53,839 nt of DNA, taken from positions 1 through 53,839 of the forward strand of contig JAFZBM010000057.1 in assembly GCA_017561765.1 (NCBI GenBank), read 5' to 3'. A program made the position numbers and the translations under genes. This DNA comes from Bacteroidales bacterium (lineage in GTDB: Bacteria; Bacteroidota; Bacteroidia; Bacteroidales; UBA932). Positions 33,578 through 41,220 of this stretch are shown here, one piece after another. The notes under the pieces are model-generated. The model did not search any database, had not been told where the DNA came from, and saw only the letters and a list, made by a program, of their open reading frames with translations. Numbering within the stretch: the first letter of the stretch is position 1; each line of letters opens with the position of its first letter.

Positions 33578-36500
33578 AACGATTCACAATTGCAATTGCA
33601 CTAATTCTATCATCACTGATGTCATTCTCCCAAACCAAAGATTCCGAAGGTCACATACTTGTGAACCTGTGGAAAACTTATTACAAGGCCGAGAAGGCCG
33701 ACAAGCCGCAGGACCAGGCCAAAGCCCTTGAGGCCATAAAGGAAGAAGCCATTGCCAAGCACCTCGCCTGGGACTTCTACGATGCCGCGGAGCGTTATGT
33801 GAATGTGAAAAGCAGCATCAACTGGAAAGACCGCACCCAACTGCAGACGGCAATGGAAAATGAAATCGAGACCATGGGCGAGCCCGTGGCTGTTTTCTTC
33901 CTCCGCCATACGGAATGGGGCTCAAAGGCTGCCGCCTATGTGGAAAAGCATAAGGAGACGCTTCAGGCATCTTTCAATCCTGAATTCTACTCCCGCGACC
34001 GCTCCGTCGTCGGGCAACTCTTCTCCGAAGCGCTTCTCCCCCTGATCAAAAACGACTATGAGTATACCCTCTGGAGCATGTATCTCCGCAGGGAAACCTG
34101 CCCTTTGACGACCTACTACAACGACAGCTATCCTTTCGCCGCTTTCGCAGAGTTCTTCTCCATCAATCACTGGAAGAGCATTGACAATTATGAAAGTTGG
34201 GGCGCATATGCCGAAAAATACAAAGACAAAGCAGTTTCGCTCATGGCCCGGCAACGCAGGCTCTCCTATGAAATGTCGGACCTCAAGAACGCCAAGAATT
34301 CCACTTCCGAAGACTTCAAGGCGCTCAGGGCAAAGTGCGTCAAGTTCGAATCGGACCGCAAGTCTTACACCGGCCAGGAAAAGCAGATTGCCGACTGCTG
34401 CACCTACGTTGAAAGCATTATCAGCGAACTGGATTCCAAAGAAATAGACAGCTCCATACACAACAATCTCCTGACACTGGAACTCCGCAACGTCAGCTCC
34501 CTGAAGTTCCGTATCGACGATGTCTATTCTACTGAAATCACCAACAAATCGTCCTCCTATTATGTAAAGGATACCGTCAAACTCCAGCTTCCGGACATAG
34601 ACGACGGCTATTATACTTATTATTGTACCACCAGGGGATGTGAGCACAAGCAGAACTACGACAAGCATACCTTGTCCATGTCCATGCGCGCCGATTCCCG
34701 CGGTTATGGGGCTTATGTCGCCGATTACATCAGCGGCAAGCCCATAGAGGTGTGCGACTTTTACATCTATGACGCCGACAAGCACCTTCTCTCAGAAGTA
34801 AAGGGCGTGAAGATGGACGGCTACACCCCGCTCCCGGAAGAGTTCGACAAATATTTCACCGATAAATATAAGTCCTACTATTTCCGGGCCGGATTCAAGG
34901 ACGGCGGCCGTCAGCGCTGGACAAACTACATGGGCATCAATTCCCCCAATCCGGGAGCCGTCAGGCCAGTCGAAAACACGAACAGCCCCAACGCCGTCCT
35001 CATAACCGACAGGGGTGCGTACAATCCCGGAGAGACGGTGCAGTTCAAGGCGGTGCTGTATTCCGGCACTTATGAATATAAACTCAGCCCGGAAGGGAAA
35101 GAGGTGGAAGCGGCCCTGCTTGATACCAACCGTGACGAAGTGGCCACGATGAAGCTCATCACCAACGAGTTCGGTTCGGTGGCCGGCAGTTTCCCTCTTG
35201 AAAGCGTAACCCGTGGCGGCATGTATACCGTGCGCGTCAGATCCAACGGCTACACCCTGGCTTCAAGGGAGATACGTGTAGACGAGTTCGTGCTGCCCAC
35301 GTTCGACCTGACCTGGGACAAGGACGACAATCTTTATCTTCCGGGCGATAAAGTGAATGTGTCAGGCCGCGTGAAGGCATATTCCGGCCATTCCCTTGCC
35401 GGCGCCAAGCTGTTTTACAGCGTCCGCGGCACCGACCCGTCCATCGAAGAGCAAGAACTTGACGTAAAGCCCGACGGATCCTTTGCCTTTTCCTTCATCA
35501 GCACCAAGAAATACGGAAACACCTATCCCGTTACGGTCAAGATCGTGGACGCAACGGGAGAAACCCTTAGTTTCAATACCTGGTGTACCGTGCACGGCTC
35601 TCTTCCGCTCAGCGTAACTCTCAAGAACACCGTTCCGGGCAAGTACAGCCTGGCCTCGGCCGGATCGTCCTACAACTGGCGCTCTTCCAGCTGGATTATC
35701 CGCGATTCCTTCGCGCGCCTTCGTTTCAGCACAGGCGAGCTGGTGCGCAAGGGCCTGGAGATAAGGTATAAAGTATTGTTCGACGGCAGCAAGGTGGTCG
35801 CAAGCGGCACTGCCGGTTCCCAGGAGACCATTGACGTGTCTCTTGAAGGCCAGCCTTCGGGTCTGTACGTACTTGAGGTCCTGGCCACGGCAAACGACAG
35901 CAAGGGCACTCAGTACAAGAACGAGACAAAGTATTCCTTCGTCAAGGCCGGCGATGATGATACCGCTCTTAACATGCATGTCAAGAGCTTCTTCAAGGAA
36001 CTCTCCGGCGACGAAATCGCCTTGCAGATCGGCGCCACCGAGGGTCCGATATGGGCCGTAGTCGAATTGTTCGGCACTGGAAACGTGCTGCTGGAGCATC
36101 AGATAGTGGCGCTCGACGGCAAGTTCGGCAAGAGCGGGTCGCTCCATACCATACGTTACGAGCGCAAGCCCGAGTATCCCGAAACGCTCACCCTCCACGT
36201 GCTGTTCTTCCGTGACGGGGAGTCCTTCGAATACACCAGGACGCTTAAACTGCCCTTCCTCATCAAGGATCTGCCCCTAAGTTTCGGACGTTTCGTCGAC
36301 ACGGCACGCCCCGGGGAAGAATGTCACTTCATCATCAATACTGATCCTGGCATAGAGTGCGCCGCTGCGATATTCGACAAGGCCACCGAAACCATTCATC
36401 ATAATAACTGGTCCCGTATCTATCCGGCCCGCAAGCCTGAGGCCACCGTTAGTTTCAACACGGTATGCGGCTTCAACGGCAATCAGTATATTTATACATT

Positions 36501-38727
36501 CGTGGAAGACAGGATGGCGGGCAAGGCGGCCGGCGGACGGGTGCTCATGAGGAGCGACAAGATGGTGATGGAAGAAGCGGTGCCGATGGCTGTCGAGGAG
36601 GCGTCGGATTACGTCGCCGACAACAATGGCGCCAATATGGAACCCGAACCCGAAGTCCAGGTACGTGAGAATCTCGCAGCCACGATGGCCTGGGAGCCGT
36701 ATCTCCGTTCAAACAAAGACGGAGTCATAGACTTTGTGTGCAAGGGTTCCGACCGTCTTTCCACTTACTATGTGCAGCTGTTCGCCCACGGCGAAGGCAT
36801 GCAGAACGCAGTGCTGAGGCAGGAGATGCAGGTCACCATACCTGTCAAGGTATCCATAGTGGAACCGCAGTTCCTCTATGCCGGCGACCGTTACACCGCC
36901 GCGGCTACCGTCGCCAACAACCTGAAGACAGCTGTCAAGGGCCGCGCCGCCATCCGTTTCTATGACGGCAAGGATTACAAGACCGCCCGTGTGCTCGGCA
37001 CCAGGCAGGCCGTACTGGACATCCCGGCGGGCAGCGCCCTTCCTTTCAGCGCCGATTTCGAAGTGCCGTCGGGTGTGACCGAGCTTGGCATAATGGTCAA
37101 TTTCGTCTCCGACAACACGGCCCACGGTTCCGACGCCATGTTCGTGAGCGTCCCCGTGGAAGTGCCTCTCCAGACACTTACCGAGGCCCATTCGGCAGTG
37201 CTTCTGTCCGGCGCCGACAAGGATGCCCTGATTGCTGAACTCCGCGGCATGTTCATCAACATCGACGGTTCCGCTCTCGAACCCGAGGTGCGCAGCATCA
37301 TCGATATGATACGCGAGGCAATACCCGACAAGGTTGAGCCCAAGGGAACCAACGTGCTGTGCCTGACCGAGGCGTACTATTCCAACATCCTGGCCCGCAG
37401 GCTCGGGGCTCCCGGCCTGGACGACGCCGCACTCAAGGAAATCGTGGACAAGATAGCCGCCTGCCAGAACTTAGGTGGCGGCATAGCCTGGTTCGAAGGC
37501 ATGGAGGCGTCACCCATAATAACCGCAACCGTGCTGCAGCGCATCGCGGCTATGCCTGACGCCGACCTGAGCGCCATCGACACCGAGGCCGCCGTCAATT
37601 ATCTCGACGACGAATACTTCGGCACGAAAGACCGTCCCTGGTGGTGCGGTGGCATATCCCTTTCCGTGTATCTCCAGACGCGCGCCCTCTATCCGCAGGT
37701 GCCCTTCAAGTCCCGCAGCGGCAAGCTCTTCCGTGAATTCAAGAAAGATGTCAAGGGCTACCTTGTGCCCCGCAGCGAGCGCGGCATGAACGGACAGATA
37801 CTTGCCAAGGCACGTCGTCTGCGCACCCTGCAGAGCCTTGCCCAGCTGCCCGGCGGCGATGCTCTTGCAAAGGCATGGGGCGTGAAGCTGCGCAAGAAGA
37901 TACTCAAATCCCTCGATGCCGATGTGGAATCGCTGCTTCAGTATGCGGTCGCCCACCGCAGCGGCGGATGCTATTATCCCAATGCCGTAATGCCATGGCG
38001 CGGGCTCATGGAGAGCGAGCTCTATGCCCACTCCCTGCTCTGCGACCTGTTCACGTCGGCCTGCGAGGGCAATCCCCAGGCATCCTGGGCCCAGCCGGCG
38101 CGCGATACTGCCGAAGGCATACGCCTGTGGCTTATGATACAGAAAGAGACCCAGCAGTGGGATACCGACCCTGCCTACATAGAGTCCATAGCTTCAGTGC
38201 TCAGGGGTACGCCCCAGACACTCGAGACCAAGGTGGTGCTCCTCAAGGGTACTTTCACCAAGCCGTTCCCCGAGGTCAAGGCATCCGGCAACGGATTCAC
38301 TGTCAGCAGGGAATACACCGTGGGCGGCCGTCAGCTCAACGACGGCGATTCGGTCCGTGTAGGCGACCGCGTCATTGCGACATACAAGATATGGAGCGAA
38401 GAGAACCGCAGCTTCGTACGCCTCACCGCACCGCGTCCCGCGTCTATGCGCCCCGTCCGCCAGCTCTCCGGCCATTACGGCTGGTGGCTGAGTCCCCTCA
38501 GCGTCGGCGGATGGAGATTCTCGCCCCAGGGCTACCGCAACGTCTGCGCCGACAAGACCGAATACTGGTTCGATTCCTATCCGGAAGAGAATACCAGCAT
38601 CAGCGAAGAGTTCTTCGTGACGCAGGAAGGTGCGTTCCAACTGCCCGCCATCGAGATCGAATCGCTCTATGCTCCTCACTACAGGGCGAACGGCGACGGC
38701 AGGGGTGCGCTCATATCCGGAAAATGA
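33574..38727 (+). CDS. Alpha-2-macroglobulin-family protein (MG2-containing), secreted
   Basis: A 1717-residue exported protein with a signal peptide (MKRFTIAIALILSSLMSFSQ). The MG2 region is recognisable (VLITDRGAYNPGETVQFKAV), as is the A2M domain (LAATMAWEPYLRSNKDGVI). A C-terminal helical region follows, matching the thioester-domain fold. At the expected thioester position the motif is C1263-L-T-E1266 rather than C-x-E-Q, so the reactive bond is probably lost. Bacterial A2M proteins are thought to trap proteases in the periplasm; this thioester-less form may act as a scaffold or in cell-surface maintenance. It is translated from an ATGA overlap with folC and ends just before an independent promoter. 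Confidence 0.88.
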   Translation: MKRFTIAIALILSSLMSFSQTKDSEGHILVNLWKTYYKAEKADKPQDQAKALEAIKEEAIAKHLAWDFYDAAERYVNVKSSINWKDRTQLQTAMENEIETMGEPVAVFFLRHTEWGSKAAAYVEKHKETLQASFNPEFYSRDRSVVGQLFSEALLPLIKNDYEYTLWSMYLRRETCPLTTYYNDSYPFAAFAEFFSINHWKSIDNYESWGAYAEKYKDKAVSLMARQRRLSYEMSDLKNAKNSTSEDFKALRAKCVKFESDRKSYTGQEKQIADCCTYVESIISELDSKEIDSSIHNNLLTLELRNVSSLKFRIDDVYSTEITNKSSSYYVKDTVKLQLPDIDDGYYTYYCTTRGCEHKQNYDKHTLSMSMRADSRGYGAYVADYISGKPIEVCDFYIYDADKHLLSEVKGVKMDGYTPLPEEFDKYFTDKYKSYYFRAGFKDGGRQRWTNYMGINSPNPGAVRPVENTNSPNAVLITDRGAYNPGETVQFKAVLYSGTYEYKLSPEGKEVEAALLDTNRDEVATMKLITNEFGSVAGSFPLESVTRGGMYTVRVRSNGYTLASREIRVDEFVLPTFDLTWDKDDNLYLPGDKVNVSGRVKAYSGHSLAGAKLFYSVRGTDPSIEEQELDVKPDGSFAFSFISTKKYGNTYPVTVKIVDATGETLSFNTWCTVHGSLPLSVTLKNTVPGKYSLASAGSSYNWRSSSWIIRDSFARLRFSTGELVRKGLEIRYKVLFDGSKVVASGTAGSQETIDVSLEGQPSGLYVLEVLATANDSKGTQYKNETKYSFVKAGDDDTALNMHVKSFFKELSGDEIALQIGATEGPIWAVVELFGTGNVLLEHQIVALDGKFGKSGSLHTIRYERKPEYPETLTLHVLFFRDGESFEYTRTLKLPFLIKDLPLSFGRFVDTARPGEECHFIINTDPGIECAAAIFDKATETIHHNNWSRIYPARKPEATVSFNTVCGFNGNQYIYTFVEDRMAGKAAGGRVLMRSDKMVMEEAVPMAVEEASDYVADNNGANMEPEPEVQVRENLAATMAWEPYLRSNKDGVIDFVCKGSDRLSTYYVQLFAHGEGMQNAVLRQEMQVTIPVKVSIVEPQFLYAGDRYTAAATVANNLKTAVKGRAAIRFYDGKDYKTARVLGTRQAVLDIPAGSALPFSADFEVPSGVTELGIMVNFVSDNTAHGSDAMFVSVPVEVPLQTLTEAHSAVLLSGADKDALIAELRGMFINIDGSALEPEVRSIIDMIREAIPDKVEPKGTNVLCLTEAYYSNILARRLGAPGLDDAALKEIVDKIAACQNLGGGIAWFEGMEASPIITATVLQRIAAMPDADLSAIDTEAAVNYLDDEYFGTKDRPWWCGGISLSVYLQTRALYPQVPFKSRSGKLFREFKKDVKGYLVPRSERGMNGQILAKARRLRTLQSLAQLPGGDALAKAWGVKLRKKILKSLDADVESLLQYAVAHRSGGCYYPNAVMPWRGLMESELYAHSLLCDLFTSACEGNPQASWAQPARDTAEGIRLWLMIQKETQQWDTDPAYIESIASVLRGTPQTLETKVVLLKGTFTKPFPEVKASGNGFTVSREYTVGGRQLNDGDSVRVGDRVIATYKIWSEENRSFVRLTAPRPASMRPVRQLSGHYGWWLSPLSVGGWRFSPQGYRNVCADKTEYWFDSYPEENTSISEEFFVTQEGAFQLPAIEIESLYAPHYRANGDGRGALISGK

Positions 38728-38728
38728 T

Positions 38729-38736
38729 TATATTTG
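38729..38736 (+). promoter_or_regulatory. -7 promoter box ahead of the PurL-like gene
   Basis: A perfect TATATTTG that starts two bases after the A2M stop codon and ends four bases before the ATG at 38741. The predicted transcript start coincides with the start codon, implying a leaderless mRNA. A -33 match is not evident. Confidence 0.55.
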
Positions 38737-38740
38737 CGTG

Positions 38741-39778
38741 ATGATAGACGCGCTCCACTCCAAATACATCATAGACGGAGTCCCGCAGGAACTTACTCCT
38801 GCCGGGATTCTGTCGTCTGTAATGGAGAAAGCGCCTGAACCCCGGCCGGTTGCCGGGACTATTCTCGACGAGACATTCGACCCTGCTCCCGGCCCATTTG
38901 AGCTGGATCCTGCCAGGCTTGATGACTATCTGGCGGCAGTGATGGCGGCCACCGGAAGCGTCAGCGTGCCTTTTGCCGCCGCTTCCACCAGGGGACGCGT
39001 GGCTGCTGCGCTTATTGACACAATGTGGCGCAGCGGCAATTTCAAACTGGACGATCTTCATCTCACCGCCAAGTGGACATTCAACCCCGACAAAGTGGGG
39101 GACATGGCGGCGTTCTATTCTTCCGTGGAAGCCGCCGCAGAATACATCGACACCTTGCGCATCAGCCTTCGCCGCGTCAGTTGCGAGCAGGGGCTCTTCG
39201 ACGTGCGCTTCGCCACACCGTTTTCCGGCGCGCCGCCGCTGGTTGACGACATTTTCCATCCCGACCCGCAAAGCTGGGTGGTTTACCTGCCGTTTGACAC
39301 CTCCGACTACCGCCTGGGCGGCTCGCTGCTTTCGCAGGCCCTCGGGCTCAAGGGCGGAATGGCTCCGCAGGTTGAAGACGCGGACTATCTGATGGACTGC
39401 TTCGAAGTGGTGCGCGAATTTGCCGAGGACGGGGTGCTGCTCAGCGCCGCATCTGTGTCGGAAGGCGGCCTGTACGCTACCCTGAAGCGTATGTGCGGCG
39501 ACGGTACGGGTGTAAACGCCGACATTTCGGGAGTGCTGCGGTCCTGCGGCGTCACCGATCCGGTGCAGGTGCTGTTCGGCGAGGTGCCCGGAGTGGTGAT
39601 CCAGATAAGGGACGCGGATTTTGATTACATCGATGCCGAGTTCCTGCTGCAGGACGTCGCTTTCTTCCCCCTGGGCCACCCGACCGCCGACGGAAGCCTG
39701 CACATCGAGTATTCCGCGATGTCCGGCATACAGACCATACTCGAATCCCTGATGCAGAACGCTGAAGGGGAGGACTAA
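38741..39778 (+). CDS. Orphan PurL/PurM-like protein (AIR synthase-related domains), function unknown
   Basis: A 345-residue cytoplasmic protein. The segment GGSLLSQALGLKGG, followed by GVLLSAASVSEGGLYATLKR and VLFGEVPGVVIQI, matches the C-terminal AIRS_C half of formylglycinamide ribonucleotide amidotransferase (PurL), where the counterparts read LSDVSDGGL and LFGE. The preceding region (SSVEAAAEYIDTLRISL) resembles the PurL core helix. The ATP-binding half and the glutaminase domain are missing, so it cannot be a full PurL. I chose the ATG at 38741; longer in-frame extensions overlap the A2M gene. It is next to phoH. It may be a catalytically dead regulator or a divergent enzyme. Confidence 0.65.
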   Translation: MIDALHSKYIIDGVPQELTPAGILSSVMEKAPEPRPVAGTILDETFDPAPGPFELDPARLDDYLAAVMAATGSVSVPFAAASTRGRVAAALIDTMWRSGNFKLDDLHLTAKWTFNPDKVGDMAAFYSSVEAAAEYIDTLRISLRRVSCEQGLFDVRFATPFSGAPPLVDDIFHPDPQSWVVYLPFDTSDYRLGGSLLSQALGLKGGMAPQVEDADYLMDCFEVVREFAEDGVLLSAASVSEGGLYATLKRMCGDGTGVNADISGVLRSCGVTDPVQVLFGEVPGVVIQIRDADFDYIDAEFLLQDVAFFPLGHPTADGSLHIEYSAMSGIQTILESLMQNAEGED

Positions 39779-39788
39779 TAATAACACA

Positions 39789-41129
39789 ATGGGCAAACCT
39801 AAAATTTTCGTGCTTGACACCAACGTCATACTGCACGACCACAAGGCCATAAGGCAATTCAAGGACAACGATCTGGTCATCCCGACGGCTGTAATCGAGG
39901 AGGCGGACAAATTCAAGAAGGGCAACGACACCCTCTCCTACCATGCCCGAGGCTTCATGCGCGACCTCGACATAATCAGCGACGGTCATTCTTTCGGCAA
40001 GAAGGGAATATCGATAGGGAAGGGGCTTGGACGCATCAAAGTCGAGCCCAATCACCCGTTCCCCCCTGAACTGGCCGAACTTTTCAAGGACGATACCCAG
40101 GACCATCGTATTCTTTCCACCGCTATCTGGGTGAGGGACAACAATCCCGGAACCTTCGTGGCGCTGGTGACCAAGGACGTCAACCTGCGTCTCAAGGCAA
40201 AGGCAGCCGGAATGGCTGTACAGGACTATCTGACCGACAAGGTTGAGGAAGATAAACTCGAAATACGCCAGCGCGAGGTGCTGCGGATGAGCCTTGGCTC
40301 CGAACTTATGCAGGCCCTTTGCTACGGTCCCGAAACGGCCATCGACTGGGAGTCCGTCCAGACGCTTAAGCCGGAGCCCAACCAGTTGTTCCGGTTTGAA
40401 TGGGAGAACGGCGGAGACGAAACCGCCTGCGCCCGGTACGATGCCGACCGCAATAAGATTGTGCTGGTAAAGGCCCACGAAGCCTATGGCATAAGGCCCC
40501 GCAACGATGAACAGAAAATGGCCCTGGACGCCTGCCTGAACCCGAAAGTGGCCCTGGTTGCGCTGACCGGAGGCGCTGGTACCGGCAAGACCCTGCTGGC
40601 CCTGGCTTCCGCCCTCGAGCAGGAGCGTGACTATGAGCAGATAATCCTTTCCCGGCCCACGGTAATACTCGGAAACCAGGACATCGGTTTCCTTCCCGGC
40701 GACCAGAAGTCCAAGATGAGTCCCTTCCTGCAGCCTCTGATGGACAACCTTAACGTAATACGCGAACAGTTCCGTCCGGGGTCCCGCGAAGCCCAGAGGA
40801 TAGATGCCATGCTTACCATGGAAAAGCTTGTCATAGAGCCGCTTGCCTATATCAGGGGGCGCTCCCTCGGCAAGTGTTTCTTCATAATCGACGAGGCCCA
40901 GAACCTCACCCCTCATGAGATCAAGACTATAATAACCAGGGCGGGAGAAGGTACCAAGATGGTTTTCACGGGCGATGTTTTCCAGATTGACCAGCCCTAC
41001 CTCGACCAGTGGACCAACGGTTTGAGCCACATAGCGGAAAAGCTTTCCGGCCAGCCGCTGTTCCAGCACGTATTCCTCCGCAAGGGCGAGCGCAGCCGGC
41101 TCTCCGACCTTGCCGCCAAGCTGTTATAA
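39789..41129 (+). CDS. PIN-PhoH fusion protein (PhoH family ATPase)
   Basis: A 446-residue cytoplasmic protein. The N-terminal PIN ribonuclease domain has its acidic residues in VLDTNVIL, EEADK and TKDVN. The C-terminal PhoH ATPase/helicase domain has Walker A GGAGTGKT and Walker B FFIIDEAQNLT. Such fusions unwind and cleave RNA (PhoH2 type), possibly as toxin-like or RNA-quality-control enzymes. It starts ten bases after the PurL-like gene, so both share the upstream promoter. Complete by length and motifs. Confidence 0.93.
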   Translation: MGKPKIFVLDTNVILHDHKAIRQFKDNDLVIPTAVIEEADKFKKGNDTLSYHARGFMRDLDIISDGHSFGKKGISIGKGLGRIKVEPNHPFPPELAELFKDDTQDHRILSTAIWVRDNNPGTFVALVTKDVNLRLKAKAAGMAVQDYLTDKVEEDKLEIRQREVLRMSLGSELMQALCYGPETAIDWESVQTLKPEPNQLFRFEWENGGDETACARYDADRNKIVLVKAHEAYGIRPRNDEQKMALDACLNPKVALVALTGGAGTGKTLLALASALEQERDYEQIILSRPTVILGNQDIGFLPGDQKSKMSPFLQPLMDNLNVIREQFRPGSREAQRIDAMLTMEKLVIEPLAYIRGRSLGKCFFIIDEAQNLTPHEIKTIITRAGEGTKMVFTGDVFQIDQPYLDQWTNGLSHIAEKLSGQPLFQHVFLRKGERSRLSDLAAKLL

Positions 41130-41158
41130 ACCGCCCCGGCTGACCGCCGGAAAGTTGA

Positions 41159-41188
41159 TTGCGGATTAGTAAAAAATTGTTATCTTCG
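41159..41188 (+). promoter_or_regulatory. Promoter of ppdK
   Basis: A TTG at 41159-41161 and TATCTTCG at 41181-41188 (one mismatch to TAnnTTTG) are separated by 19 bases, a good Bacteroidetes spacing. It predicts a leader of about 25-30 bases before the ATG at 41221. The leader is AT-rich without an obvious Shine-Dalgarno site. Confidence 0.55.
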
Positions 41189-41220
41189 CAGACTGAAATT
41201 ATTCGTAACAATAATAAAAT

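Noticed and set aside
41131..41152. Hairpin CCGGC/GCCGG after phoH as a terminator
   Set aside because: The stem is only five bases and no T-run follows, so it is not a convincing intrinsic terminator.
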